Below, one piece after another: positions 29,145 through 41,329 of a DNA stretch of 64,000 nucleotides. This stretch comes from Aricia agestis. Taxonomy: Eukaryota; Arthropoda; Insecta; Lepidoptera; Lycaenidae. Position 1 is the stretch's first letter; the number at the start of each line of letters is the position of its first letter. A program made the translations under genes and the position numbers. The stretch spans positions 7,048,501-7,112,500 of the forward strand of contig NC_056423.1 of the NCBI RefSeq assembly GCF_905147365.1, in the 5' to 3' direction. The notes below the pieces were generated by a model. That model made no database searches and was not told the DNA's origin. It was given only the letters and a program-made list of their open reading frames with translations.

Positions 29145-30084
29145 TAGCTGGTGGATGCGCAACTTTAGCGGCTATACATTAGATGCTAAATTCGTCACGC
29201 ATGTAATGATGCGGCACTAGGTAGTAGATTCCCTAGGGATAACTGCGACTGCATTGCGGCTAGTTTGAAGTCTAAATCAGGTAATACTATTATAGACTAC
29301 TTAGACCTTTCTTTAGGTATCTCTTTAGATTCTCACAAAAGAAAATCTGTGAATTATAATATACTAACTAGATGTTCCGCGTGGCTTCACCCGCGTAATT
29401 TAGGAATTTCACGGAAACCGTACACTTTTCCGCAAAAAATTGGCAAGTCCCTTCATGTGTACCAAATAACATAATAAAATCGGCCAAGAGCGAGTCGGAT
29501 TCGCGCACAAAGGGTTCCGTACCGATACAGAGCAAAAATAGGCTAAAAATTGTGTTTTTTGTATGGGAGCCCCCATTAAATTTTTATTTTATTTTAATAT
29601 TATTATTAAATATCAAAGTACACATAAAAAAAGAATATTAGTAAGTTCCTGAGATTAGATTTCCGCTTGTATAGAAGAACTGATGCCAGCAACTTCGTCA
29701 CGCAGAAATAAGTTTATCACCCGGAAACCGTAAATCTTTCCGGGATTAAAAGTATCTAAGTCTAGTAAGACTCAGTTTCTATATACCAAATTTCGACCAA
29801 ATTGGTTCAGCGGATTTTACGTGAAGAGATAACACTATATTATAGCATATTTTATAATGTATACTAGATGACGCCCGCAACTCCGCTAAGCCAAAACTCG
29901 TTTATCGCGCGGGAACCGTACATTTTTTCGGGACAAAAAGTATTCTATGTCCTTTCCCGGGACTCAAAGTATATCCATGCCAAATTTCAGCTAAATCGGT
30001 TCAGCGGTTTGGGCGTGAAGAGGTAACAGACAGACAGACATACGGACAGACAGACAGACACACTTTTGCATTTATAGTATCATA
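29145..30084. repeat. Cluster of degraded dispersed repeat tails
   Basis: Positions 29363-29460 open with a GTTCCGCGTGGCTTCACCC-type head. Positions 29475-29620 hold the common CGGCCAAGAGCGAGTCGG to AAAGGGTTCCGTACC motif, and 29865-30075 a GATGACGCCCGCAACTCCG to AGACAGACAG block. These are probable 3' ends of non-LTR or non-autonomous elements, without coding sequence. Confidence 0.5.
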
Positions 30085-30315
30085 ATATTAATACGCGAAC
30101 GAAAAACTTTGTAACCCTTTTTACAAAAAATGGGGAAACGTAGGTGAATGAAATTTTGCACAGTTATAGTTTATATGGTGAAAGAGTGCATCAAGCTAAT
30201 ATTATTTTGAAATTATGCTTTTATCATACATTTTTTTAACAAATAAAACATTACACACACTACAACACACACACATGAGAAATGACAAATTTTTGAGTGA
30301 CAAGCCTATACATAC
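30085..30315 (+). repeat. Dispersed repeat shared with 63403-63631
   Basis: Both copies run ACGCGAACGAAAAACTTTGT to GACAAGCCTATACATAC with about 95 percent similarity by eye. The family is not recognised and has no coding content. Confidence 0.7.
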
Positions 30316-31953
30316 GAGTTATACTCCATGAAGGTATAATACTATTGGAGGGAGCCTTATATTTTGACAGTTGATAATGTTTCTCTTTCTTACTAACGAA
30401 GCAGTAAGTTAGTGAAAGAGAAAGCTCATATCGGTGTAAACGTCAAAAGCCTATAATGTTATGTCCTACCGAGTAGAACATAACAAAGGAGTCGGTCTGC
30501 ATATTTCATGTTCTAAAAGTACTAATAAAAGTGCTTAGTGAACGTTAAATGCAATATCTTGTTGGGTTTTGTGGTTCCGCTAAATAATAAACCATAAAAA
30601 CGGCCAAGGAATACCTCAAACACGTGGATTTAACATAACATACGTAAGTTTTCAACAACATTTTTTGGGCTTATCAATCGGTATTTTTTGTGAGTTAAAA
30701 AGAAAATTTATAAGTTTAATAATCGCTTTATCATGCTGTTTATGCCATTAGTGATAAAAATGTCACATCAAGTAATAATTTGGCTACAAATATGGCATAG
30801 ATTTTTACGTGTGCTTTAGGGATGCACCTTGCTTGAAGTATAAATTTATATCGATAAAAATATTGTCATGGACCCCAGTTTTTTTTTCAGGATTTGAAAA
30901 TGCTTCAAAATAGACGACGAACAGAAATATTTAGACGCAAGTTTCATGCAAGTTTTTAATCCTTACTCCCTTATGAAGGCATCACAATATTGGGATTATC
31001 ATTTCAAACGTAAGTTTGAAATTAATCTTAAAAACCTGAGCTACTAGAAAGAAAATTTCTTAGAAACATGTGATAGGGGCACAAAGTTCTTACACAACAG
31101 CTTTTAGTTTTCAGGCACCAAATTAACTGTTGACCTGTGTTATGTGTCCCGTCACGAGTATCCAATGTTTTAACGGCTTTATTTCTTCGATAATACATAA
31201 TAATTGTTATTTTACAAAATTGTTGTTTAATAGTAATTAAGTATAATAAAGTATTTTTGTTCTTCTGTTGTTTTCTTATAAAAACTGTTGATTTTATTGA
31301 TATTACACTCCGGACAAGCCTTTGTGGCTTAAGGAGTATACATAATATTATGTATATTTTAAACAATTTGTGTAATGATATACTTAAATATTTTATTTAT
31401 ATAAAAGTATTTTTATTTTTCATATACTTTTGAACATGCGGGTCGAATTAATAACCTCCTTTTTTTGATGTCCTAAAAATGTATACTTAACGTGATAAAA
31501 ATCTATAACATAAAATTATGGTCGTCTATTGGTCGATAGCTGTAGTCTAATTTTATATTTTTATCGATATATAAGCAGATATACGCCCATCCCTACACGC
31601 ACACTACGAGTATGGCAATTGCACACAAACATAAAATGGCCACGCGCTGGCGAGCTAAGAATCCATCTACCTATATCCTTAATCTATGTTATACTCTTTT
31701 ATATTTTATGGTTGAAGTCTGTTGACAACAAGTTGACAAATTGAGAATGGATTATAGTTTTTTAATGAATCTAAGATACTATTAGACAATGCTTACACGG
31801 CCAGTCTGAGATCAGCTAAGTCCCAGAGACAAGAGTCAATATTATTTTTTACAAAATATAGGTAGTAGTTCTAATGTCGTTGAAACTAAGGTCGAATTTC
31901 GACCATTGGGCGATCTCTAGTTAGTATGGATATGGAAGTATGGATATATTTAA
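30316..31953. other. AT-rich host DNA, nothing recognised
   Basis: A short imperfect inverted repeat near 30350-30480 (TCTCTTTCTTACTAAC against GTTAGTGAAAGAGA) is the only structure noted. Open frames here are short and AT-driven. Confidence 0.35.
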
Positions 31954-32087
31954 CTAACGGCCGTTCCTAGAGATAGGAATAGCTCACAATTGACATAAAA
32001 TATATGTCTCTAATGTCTAATTTGAGCTATTCCTATCTCTAGTAGGGCAAAACCAGAGATAGATCAAATATTGGGAACGGCCGTTAG
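31954..32087. mobile_element. Short foldback MITE with identified empty site
   Basis: The ends are CTAACGGCCGTT and AACGGCCGTTAG, with inner arms CTAGAGATAGGAATAGCTCA and its mirror. The related inverted segment near 44400-44430 lacks it, reading straight from TTAA through CTAGATAAAA on the matching strand. That gives the pre-insertion sequence and suggests a TA target. Confidence 0.75.
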
Positions 32088-32412
32088 TAGATAAAATCTT
32101 TCAGTTCTAAGACTGACTGATTTTTGAAAGTTACGAGAATGTGTAAAGAATTTTTAAGTAAAAATTCCTGATGCTTAGAATTCGATTCAAAACGAATGCT
32201 TAATAAGCACAAATAAATACTTTCAAGTCTTTTATTTACCTTTCCTCTTACGAAAAAGACTATTCTAAGCAATTCTAAAAGCTGAGTTTACCAAAACCGC
32301 CTAACCTAGAATGTTCATTTCCATTTTCAACGTGGAAATAGACTCCGAATTCGAATTCGCTTCCACAAGCCTAGAAAAAAAAAGAAAAAGAAATTCAAAC
32401 ATCAACACACTT
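32088..32412 (-). repeat. Inverted duplicate of 44101-44430
   Basis: The reverse complement of this stretch matches 44101-44430, including AGGCTTGTGGAAGCGAATTC, CATTCTAGGTTAGGCGGTTT and TAAAAATTCTTTACACATTT. The adjacent SINE-like copy is joined at the same point in both. The sequence is non-coding. Confidence 0.75.
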
Positions 32413-32648
32413 ATTTTTTTATTTATTTTATGAAATAAGGGGGCAAACGAGCAAACGGGTCTTCTGATGAAATACAATTTCCTTCGCCCATGGACACTCG
32501 CAGCATCAGAATGTGAGAGCTGCATGTGCGTTGCCGGCCATTTTAGAGGGAATAGGGTATTAGGGGAGGGTAGAGAAGGGAATAGGGGAGGGTAGGGAAT
32601 GAAATAGGAGAGGGTAGGGAAGGGAAAAGGGTAGGGTCAGGCCTCCGG
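32413..32648 (-). mobile_element. SINE-like element, 5'-truncated copy
   Basis: It contains the poly(A) end and the CGCAGCATCAGAA to GGCCTCCGG body in reverse orientation but stops before the ACCGGCGTGAAACAGCGC block. It is the partner of the full copy at 43771-44100 within an inverted duplication. Confidence 0.7.
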
Positions 32649-33230
32649 ACTTATCAATGTAACATAATGATACTTTGTTGTTTTAAATTTTAAAAGAATT
32701 CATTCTTCTGAAACTTTCAAAGAAAAATTTTCCGTAACTGTTTGTTTTAAAATTGCTGTTGTAAAGAAAAGTTATCTCGTAAATAATATTAATTTCGTAC
32801 AACAGGTGACAGATTTCTTATATTTTGCGAAAATATAGTATTTTCAACTCTTGGATACATTACTTAGTTTTGCTGAACAAAATATAAGTACCTGGATGAC
32901 CGAGCTTTGCTCGGTATAGCATACACTCATTGACTTCGTGTTACTTAATAACGCCATCTGCTGGTCGTTAAAACAATTAGTTGCTCGTAAAATAGTATTA
33001 TTATCTGCCAATAGATGTCAGGAAGAGTCATATTTTTCAGTTTATCGATTATCGATAAAACACGAATAAAAAGACATTTTCTGAAAATGATTTCTAGCTA
33101 GATCGATTTATCGCCCCCGAAACCCCCTATATACTAAATTTCATGAAAATCGTTGCAGCCGATTCCGAGATTCCAATTATAAATATATATACAAGAATTG
33201 CTCGTTTAAAGATATAAGATATATTTTTTA
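32649..33230 (+). repeat. Host DNA plus dispersed repeat at 32885-33225
   Basis: From 32885 the sequence GATGACCGAGCTTTGCTCGG leads through CGCCATCTGCTGGTCG to a tail ATATATACAAGAATTGCTCG and TTTAAAGATATAAG. The same tail, inverted, starts the (TA)n tract at 35036. No coding sequence was found. Confidence 0.5.
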
Positions 33231-33420
33231 TAGTTGCTTTTATTTCTAAAAGTTCAAATGAATATAGAATTTCGAAAAGGGTTCAATATAATGTCGGAAA
33301 GTTTTTAGGGTTTCGCTTCCAAAGAGTAAAAATGGACGCCGGGACCCTATTACTGAGACTTTGATGTATGTCCGTCTGTCTGTCTATTTTCAGACTATAT
33401 CACCAGAACCGCTAAAGTAA
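33231..33420 (+). repeat. LINE-tail-like dispersed repeat
   Basis: TTTAGGGTTTCGCTTCCAAA, GGGACCCTATTACTGAGAC and GTCCGTCTGTCTGTC match a motif set repeated at 54920-54993 and 59588-59800. It is widespread in Lepidoptera as a non-LTR element end, by recollection. Confidence 0.5.
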
Positions 33421-33555
33421 GGGCCTGTTTTACCACTTTCTGATAATGTGCCGAATAGGCTATTCACAACTCTTTCGATAGATTTTCCATACTCTATCTG
33501 TCAAGTGGTAGACAGTCTATTCAGCACTTTATTAGTAAGTGGTGAAACAGGCCCT
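33421..33555. mobile_element. MITE with GGGCCTGTTT termini
   Basis: It begins GGGCCTGTTTTACCACTT and ends AAGTGGTGAAACAGGCCC. TAA precedes and TTA follows. The 135-bp size and GG-start termini suggest a PIF/Harbinger-like origin, not proven. Confidence 0.65.
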
Positions 33556-34174
33556 TAGATTTCTAAAATTTTTACAGATATTGTATTTCAATTGCCGCTA
33601 ATAACAACAATTGCACGATTCTTTTAAATTATTAGTTACTGTATGTTTATTTTAATATACGATTAACAATTTAAATTGCTATTCTCGGAATTCGTTGTAA
33701 ATTATATCTATTACTAACCTACTGCAATATAGTGCTACACAACTAACTCAAATGTAATTTATTAACCTCGCCAAATTATGTTTAGAGAAATCGATTGTAG
33801 CCATATTTTATTGAATGTTTTATTGTATTATATTATTATATAGAAGTTTTTGTAGTAAAAATTATAAATATTATGCCTGAAAATGACAACCATATCATTA
33901 CAAAGTTTTTTACAGTAGACATAATAATAATAATATTATGAAGTACATCCCTTTAACCTGCCTCAATCGCAGCATGCTTACAAAAATAATGTCTTTTATA
34001 TTTTTACATTTTGTTTTTTCTATGCTCCTCAACGTAAGCGGTTCGTAGTTACAGTAGATTTATCAAACGGGTACATCATTCGCGATTTGGATGTAATTTC
34101 AGTTCTTTACTCAAGAATTTGATATTTTGTTAAAAATTAACTTAAACGTTCTAAAAATATTTTTTTATATAATA
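33556..34174. other. AT-rich host DNA, nothing recognised
   Basis: No inverted repeats, coding frames or matches to other parts of the window were noticed. Confidence 0.35.
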
Positions 34175-34440
34175 TGCTAGATGAATCCCGCTGTAATTCC
34201 GTGGCCCCGAAATTCCGTAAATTTTACTGGAAAAAAAAAATGGTACCAACTCCCACACCGGTTTCGGTGACGGTGGCCGGTTTGATTAAATGATTTTTTT
34301 TTCGGAATAAAAAGTATCCTATGTCCTTCCCCGGGACTCAAAGTATCTCCATGCCAAATCTCAGCAAAATCGGTCCAGCGGTTTGGGCGTGAAGAGATAA
34401 CAGACAGATACTCTTTCACTTTTATAATATTATAGTATGT
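34175..34440 (+). repeat. Dispersed repeat copy (GCTAGATGAA... family)
   Basis: It resembles 29865-30075, sharing CCCCGGGACTCAAAGTATCT, CAAAATCGGTCCAGCGGTTT and GGGCGTGAAGAGATAACAGA. It has a small internal insertion near 34230-34290 (AATGGTACCAACTCCCACAC). Confidence 0.55.
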
Positions 34441-35035
34441 ATATTGTGAAAAGAATACAAAAGTTGTCGTTTTATCAGAGATACAGGTAGCGTCATATTT
34501 TTTTTTGTATCAAAAGCAATACTAGATGCAAACATAGTTCCCGAGGCAAAGACTCTCTACTAAATAAATATATTTACCGGCGTACTGTCGCACTCACAAT
34601 ATTATACATAAAACATAATATATTTTATAATAATATTATATTTATATTTAATAGAGCAGTGATTATTTTGTTATAATAAACATAGAATTTGTGACTTTGA
34701 TGTACTATATTTTTGTAATGCCGAAATTACGTCGCGTTATATTGTATGCGTAAAGCATTGCTGGCGTAATCATGTCGAAATTTGACCGCGTATTTTCGGC
34801 CTAGTGTGTTTAGACACTAACAGTTACACTCTACTTTGATCAAATTTTTAATTGTGATGAATGATTAAATTATGTGATAAATGATTAGATACTTTTAATA
34901 TAGATATATCATTCAGTTTATTGGGACATGAACTATACATGACACATAAATAAATAATATTTCCCTAAAAACTTTTGTCGATGAATATACTTGACGTATA
35001 GAAATGAAGTACACATTGCAGAATACGAATCGTTG
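34441..35035. other. AT-rich host DNA, nothing recognised
   Basis: No genes or repeats supported. Confidence 0.35.
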
Positions 35036-35596
<561 letters not shown>

Positions 35597-36837
35597 AAAA
35601 TTACGACGTAGGCATTCGCTAACAAAGGATTTTGATCAATTCCACCTCCTAGGGGTTAAAATAGGGTATGATAGTTTGTATATAACAATATATCTTAACG
35701 CGAGCGAAGCCGCGGGCAAAAGCTCGTAGTATAATATACACTTTTGAAATCTTAGACATATTATACGATAACTGCGCAGCTTCGGAAATATTAATACATA
35801 CGGGTCGAAGTGATAACCTCCTTTTTTTGAAGTCGGTTAAAATATCTCAGCGCTCAGCGTGATTTTAAAGTTTTCAAGAGCTATCAATCTAATGTATTAA
35901 ATATCTTTTGGTGCAAGTGCCGAGCATTAAGCAACTTTGGTGTAAACTTCAGCGCCTGCAAATGAGCAAGTTACAGCGAAGCCACGTCCGTTGCGTTACG
36001 GTGCGTTGCCGTTCGCCGCAGCGGTTTTACAGACAACGAGCCAAATGAAAACGTCGGGTCTCCGTCTCTTTTAGGAGCGAAAGAACTTTGCTTCTTTACG
36101 TTGCGTTGTGGGAATAATTTTTCGCTTGATTTGTCACTTTACCAGGTTAATCCATAATTCTCTTTGGAGACTAATACATAAACTTCCCTATTTTTGGCTG
36201 TCGTGTGTAGCTATTGAATATTATAAATTTTGAAAAAGAACCCAACAAGACTAATAAGTGTCGAAAACGAATCACAAACAAAAAACACTGGATTACGATC
36301 GGTCCACCTGATGATTAGAAGGCTACGGTGCCACGGACAGACTTACATATGATAAACAAGCAGGTATATTATATAATGATTGCCTATCTATATGTGTTCG
36401 ACGAAAATATTATGTATAAACGCAGCAGCATCATAGCAATATGGCTTCACCTTCAGAGAGGTCATCTGCTTGATAGCATCTTTAAACTTTTACAGCCATG
36501 AGTTGTGAAGCATGGGTTTTTTTAAGTAGAAAGTTTTCTCATAGTTTTTTAATTCCAATATTAAGAAGGCTATTGATGAGGCCTTACATTGACCAGAAAT
36601 GTATTTGGCAATAGGATTATATTATATACTTTACGCTAGAGGCAGGAGCAGCATAAACAGTAAACAAAGTTTAATTTGACTTTTGACAACGTTTCTGTCA
36701 ATATTCTGATGTGGATATGACGTATGATGCAATATGTCGGATTTTGGACGGATTATTTACTGTATGAGCTAGTAGTGCCCTCTCCAGCTTCATGTGCTTA
36801 ATATTCCCTAAGGAATATTTTTGTTGCTACAAATCAA
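35597..36837. other. Host DNA with small repeat scraps
   Basis: Positions 35699-35735 (GCGAGCGAAGCCGCGGGCA) and 35806-35845 (GGGTCGAAGTGATAACCTCC, also near 31440) are short repeat tails. The rest shows no gene. Confidence 0.4.
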
Positions 36838-36990
36838 ATCAAATCAAAATATTTTTTATTCAGAGTAATTTTTTTACAAAAATATTTCTGAACGTTGATA
36901 CTAAGGTGCCTACCACCGGTTTGGGAACTAGCCCGGCGAAAAGAACCGGCGTAAGAAACTCGCACGGGGCTATCTTTTACTAAAAAGATG
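36838..36990 (-). mobile_element. LINE 3' tail, second copy
   Basis: Reverse strand: CGTGCGAGTTTCTTACGCCG, GGTTCTTTTCGCCGGG, CCGGTGGTAGGCACC, ending in an AT-rich ATTTGATTTG tail. It matches 8846-9045 and the region after 49808. Confidence 0.65.
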
Positions 36991-37018
36991 GAAAATTACA
37001 ATTTGAACATATATAGTG

Positions 37019-37139
37019 CATCAAGGCTTTAAATGAATATGTCAATGGGCGCTGCTGGTAAAGAACTGTCAAAAATGACGTTTTTGTATGAAAACAGCGC
37101 TAGTTCCCCCTCTCGCTACGTTCATTTAAAGCCTTGTCA
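37019..37139. mobile_element. MITE with CAAGGCTTTAAATGAA termini
   Basis: CAAGGCTTTAAATGAA is mirrored by TTCATTTAAAGCCTTG at the end. A second copy lies at 39070-39177 in the opposite internal orientation. About 120 bp, non-coding. Confidence 0.7.
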
Positions 37140-37577
37140 AACTGTAACAATATTATGACTTAGAGCTATTAACAACATTAATTATAAAAAATATTCTAGT
37201 AGCCTGTAAGTCAAGAAGTACACATCATAAATTTTATTTGTATTTTCGGTGTGCATTGCCTCTAAAGTTTTTTTTACGGACAGTGTCGACAATTGCTAGA
37301 ATTTTTGTAACACGAAACTAAGGTAACAAAGGTGTATCGCCTACAGGCTAACTTTGAAATTCACTTTTACCTCTCGCGGGTGGATGCCAACTTTGATAAT
37401 GAAATCTAAAACTACGAACAACAAAATTAAATTTTTCTCGTTAGCGACATAGACGGGCCGAGGCAAACAACGCTAGAACGAGAAACACCTCGTACAAATA
37501 TCGTTTTGTCTACGATAGTTATTAATTATTATGATTGAACTACAATATTACAGCTGTAAGTAAACTAAACTTGCTTA
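37140..37577. other. Host DNA, nothing recognised
   Basis: No genes or repeats supported. Confidence 0.35.
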
Positions 37578-38036
37578 AGGCCCAGTAGTCCCTAAAATTA
37601 GCAGGTCGATGTCTGTCAGTACGAATATCGACGTAAATGACATTAAAATAACATTCATATCAGCGCGCTTTGTACAGTGGCGTGCAGTGGCGCTTACGCG
37701 CTCGCCGCGTGCCTTGATAATAGAAAATATGAGAAAGACCTTTTGTTTTTAGTATAACACAAATCAAATATATCAAATCGTTTAGGTTACGACAAATGTA
37801 CTACATTTTTTGTTTTTTCTAGAAAGTGTGTAATTTAGCCATAAAATGATTTAATTATGAAAAACAGCGTTATAACAGTCATCTTTGAGATTTTTTTCTA
37901 CCGAGCAGAAATTATCAAATTGTGTACTGATATACCTTTGCGTATAGGAAATTTTCTCAATTTTAAAACATTTCCTTTACAAAAAACATTATTTAAAAAA
38001 CGCATTTTATGTAGTTGTGACAACCACAGCGCCTTA
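37578..38036 (+). mobile_element. Unclassified element, intact copy of the one split at 54155-55134
   Basis: It runs from AAGGCCCAGTAGTCCCTAA through TCAGCGCGCTTTGTACAGTG and TGATATACCTTTGCGTATAG to CCACAGCGCCTTA. The same text at 54155-54451 and 54994-55134 is interrupted by other DNA. The AAGGC.../...GCCTTA ends are weakly inverted. Confidence 0.6.
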
Positions 38037-38212
38037 ACAGGGACCCAATTATGCTATGCTTGTAATATTGTAACTGCCCTTTGGTTGCTCAAAAATGGTT
38101 CTGTAAACACTGCTATCTGCTACTGCTGATGTGGAGGTACTTGAAGAGACATAGTAAAATCAAGGGAAACACAGCACTAACCTTTCTCTTGTCTAATGCC
38201 GGCACTCGACAT
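38037..38212. other. Host DNA, nothing recognised
   Basis: Short unique-looking spacer before the GC-rich element. Confidence 0.3.
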
Positions 38213-38213
38213 A

Positions 38214-38855
38214 TGGCGGCTCTCGACATAGGCGAACGCGTTGGCCAACGCGTCTGCAGACGCGTTGGCCCAATGTGTAGAACGGGCGTTCGCGCGTTGG
38301 CCGTAAGTATTTAGACGTTGGCCGACGCGTCTGCGAGCTAGCCGCGCGGGTCGGAAATGTCGGCAAAGATCAAAGGACATTTGTCGCAAGCTTCGTGCTC
38401 CATCCACATATAGGCCGCGCGATCAGTTCGCCCGGAGTTATAGTTATGATAATTATAATAATATGTAACAATTTTTATATGTAATAATTAAATAAATAAT
38501 AAGTAGGTAATAAAATAATTACTTATATTATTTTAATATTATAAAATATTATGTAAAAGTGAGTTTATTTCATTGTTTGTTACGTTTTCTCGCCTTTTAT
38601 TTATTTATTTCGAGAATACCCTTTAAAACTTTTCTTGTCCACATTTACAAAGTAATTATAAGCTGTGAATAAATATACAGCTGCAGCTGTTAGCGACTTA
38701 ACATCCATTTTGAATCCGTCCGCACATTGGCGCGATCCAAAGCATACTGAACGACCTTCCTATGTGTGGATTACTCACAAACGCCGTTGCAAGCGCACTG
38801 CCAACGCGTCTGCAGACGCGTTGGCCAACGCGTTCGCCTATGTCGAGAGCCGCCA
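38214..38855. mobile_element. GC-rich TIR element with nested palindromes
   Basis: The left end, from TGGCGGCTCTCGACATAGGC through CCAACGCGTCTGCAGACGCG, is mirrored exactly at the right end (about 56 bp). TA flanks both sides (38212-38213 and 38856-38857). Each arm contains the 24-bp palindrome centred on CTGCAG. The interior is AT-rich. Related copies lie at 58576-58990 and 60060-60900. Frames of ANAS repeats here are not genes. Confidence 0.8.
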
Positions 38856-39069
38856 TAAAGCTTGCTTACGGAGGCGCCTTCTTATTTACTGTTCTTGCAA
38901 TGTCACGCAGTATTTCCCACATTCATTAGCGGGCACGGTAAAATATGGCGGCGATAAACAGCTGATTTGAGCTGTAGTTCCACGAATACAATAATTATTA
39001 GAATAACGAATGCGTCAAATTACAATTACTATGACGCGCGCGGAGTCGCCGTGGCTTATACAGGAGCTC
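38856..39069. other. Host DNA, nothing recognised
   Basis: Spacer without supported features. Confidence 0.3.
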
Positions 39070-39177
39070 GACAAGGCTTTAAATGAACGTGGCGAAAAAG
39101 GAACTAACGCTGTCAGAATACAAAAACTCCTCCTTCACCAGCAGCGCCCCCGCCCATGTTCATTTAAAGTCTTGTCG
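39070..39177. mobile_element. MITE, second copy of the CAAGGCTTTAAATGAA family
   Basis: Its termini match 37019-37139, and the centre (CACCAGCAGCGCCC) is the inverse of the first copy (GGGCGCTGCTGG), so the two are in opposite orientation. Confidence 0.7.
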
Positions 39178-39403
39178 GACCATACTGGTACCTAAAAGGT
39201 AAGGGTGGGTTGGAAACTTAATTGCTTAATGTCAACAAACATCAATATTTTTTTGCATCCGTTTAATGGGATTATGTTGTAGTTTTATAATGCCAAACTG
39301 TAACAAAACTGCGGTATTGTAAAATTATTTAGCGGAATCGACCTGATTGTCCATGAATTTTGTTTAAATCTCTGGCTGTTCTATTCTCGAGTGAGATAGT
39401 TAA
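39178..39403. other. Host DNA before a MITE
   Basis: Nothing is recognised except the left TAA of the next element's target duplication (39401-39403). Confidence 0.3.
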
Positions 39404-39559
39404 GGCCGGTATAAATAGTCAGTACTTAAGATGCGACCCAGTCTCAAGACGCGGTTCGGCTCTGTGATTGTTCCACATTTTGACAGCCAACCAATCATAG
39501 AGCCTGAACCGAGTCTTGAGACCGACATGCATTTTGAGTACTGACTATTTATACCAGCC
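39404..39559. mobile_element. PIF/Harbinger-like MITE with TAA duplication
   Basis: The ends GGCCGGTATAAATAGTCAGT and ACTGACTATTTATACCAGCC mirror each other with one mismatch. TAA flanks both sides (39401-39403 and 39560-39562), the target signature of the PIF/Harbinger group. 156 bp. Confidence 0.8.
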
Positions 39560-40517
39560 TAAGATCTAACTGAATTTCAAGGTAGCTACGAGAATTCCAA
39601 ACCACCAGGCATAAAATATCACACAACTTACCTACGTAAAAAGTCAAAAACTATTTCACTTTCGGTAGGAACTTTCAACATATATTTGTGGACCAACCCC
39701 TTATGGAAATAACTATCACATTTATCATAATGTCATATGTATTTATATTTTGTTCCTGTCGTCTCCGGAATTGCTCCTGGATCCCATGAGATCCGGAGAT
39801 ACGACGTCGCCTTTATATGACGAATACGTTTGAGACTTTCTATAATATTTATGGATTTCCATAATGTCTACCTTCGAATAAGATTCTGTGAAGTGAATGC
39901 TAAGTTTGTTAGAATAGTCTTGTTTGATAGTATTAAAATTTGGTTTCTTTTTTGGTTTGTAGTTTAAATGGCTTATCTTGCACCTTTTTATTGTCCACTA
40001 ATGTCTTGGCCAAAAACCGTTTTAATTCCATGCTACAATTTTTTCGATCATGACATATGAGTATTTAATTTAATTGCTTGATTGATAATTGATTACTAAA
40101 TAGCCTACCAGAGCAGTTGGTAGGTAGGAAAGTGTCGGAATATAATTGTAGAGAGATTTGAAACCAAAAGTCCAAGGTGGTGCTTAGTATGCAGTGTCGG
40201 ATCTGGCCCCTAGTGGGAAATCAAATATCGAAGACCGTCTTTAAATACTACGCTTGTGATATATATTTTTTAATCTATTTATTAAAGGGGTTTTGTCGGT
40301 GACCGACTATGCCACCCCCATGATACAAAATATAAAATATATTTCTAGTAGGATTCGGGCCCCTCTAGAATTAGGTGAGGATAGAAAACTATTACAGACT
40401 CCTGTTTGTAATAGTTTTCTATCCATGTTTCCTGAAAGATCATGATTGAGGCTACTACGTCAGGATTCGCCCCGACCACACTCCATCAATACATGTTGTA
40501 CATGTTCAGCCCCCGTA
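39560..40517. other. Host DNA with a perfect 18-bp hairpin at 40379-40424
   Basis: The arms GGATAGAAAACTATTACA and TGTAATAGTTTTCTATCC enclose a 10-nt loop. No other structure or gene is seen. Confidence 0.5.
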
Positions 40518-40827
40518 GACAAGTGGCAAAACGCTAACGCTAACGTTACAAAATGTATGGATTTGACATTAGTAGTAGTATCCCACTGTTGCAAAGCATG
40601 TTGTATTTCACCTTTCATTGGAACACATTTCATCCATATAAAACTGTGCTGTATTATTTTGTACTTTGTTAAATGTGATTCTGTTGGTGAATAAATAAAT
40701 AAATAAATAAGTATTCTCTAGCGAAGCGATGACTTTTGTCAAATCGCATACGTTTTATAGCGTTAGCGTAGCGTTTTTCCACTTGTCCAAATTGTGTATT
40801 ATGTGACCCACGTAATACACAATTTGG
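40518..40827. mobile_element. MITE plus adjoining hairpin
   Basis: GACAAGTGGCAAAACGCTAA (40518 on) is mirrored with small differences by GCGTAGCGTTTTTCCACTTG to 40787. Directly next to it is a 15-bp hairpin (40787-40801 with 40813-40827, CCAAATTGTGTATTA). A (AAAT)n run lies inside. Confidence 0.6.
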
Positions 40828-41329
40828 CGAGTCAACCTTACCCATTAACATCTTTTAGATAGTAATCATACTGTCCCCGATGGCCATTCCTATAAAGTTT
40901 TACATAAATGCGATAAAGGCTTTCGGCTGAGCGTGTTGGAACAATTAGAGATCATAAAAGAAAAGAAAAATAACAGATTTGCATTGTTGAATGACCAAAC
41001 TTGCTTGACTACGTCACCGCTTATTAATATGTTCGGGGGTACTAGTGAGAGTAGTGGGGGTAGTGGGGATAGTAGCGGGGCTCGATAGTGTATAAAAGGC
41101 GGTGTTTTGGCCGTTGGCGGCACTTAACGGACGTTGTTCGTAGAGTCCACATCCTAAGGATGCTCCGGTGTTGGGGCGAAACGCGCGTCGAGGTTTTCAA
41201 CCTGCATGGTGGTGAGGGGCCTTGCACGGATTTGCCAACATTATTGTTTGTGTGGTGGTGGTGTTTGCAAGTTCTTGCATGCGAGTGTACGCATAGGCAG
41301 TGTGGGAGGAGGGAGGTGCTGTACGCATG
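40828..41329. other. Unassigned DNA, partly GC/GT-rich
   Basis: Overlapping open frames on both strands (about 41042-41390) look like reading through a GC-skewed stretch. No domain is recognised and no codon pattern was tested. Confidence 0.35.

Noticed and set aside
38177..38970. ANASADALANAF-type peptides on both strands
   Set aside because: They come from the palindromic ACGCG/CTGCAG arms of a TIR element, and the same peptide appears on both strands because of the palindrome.
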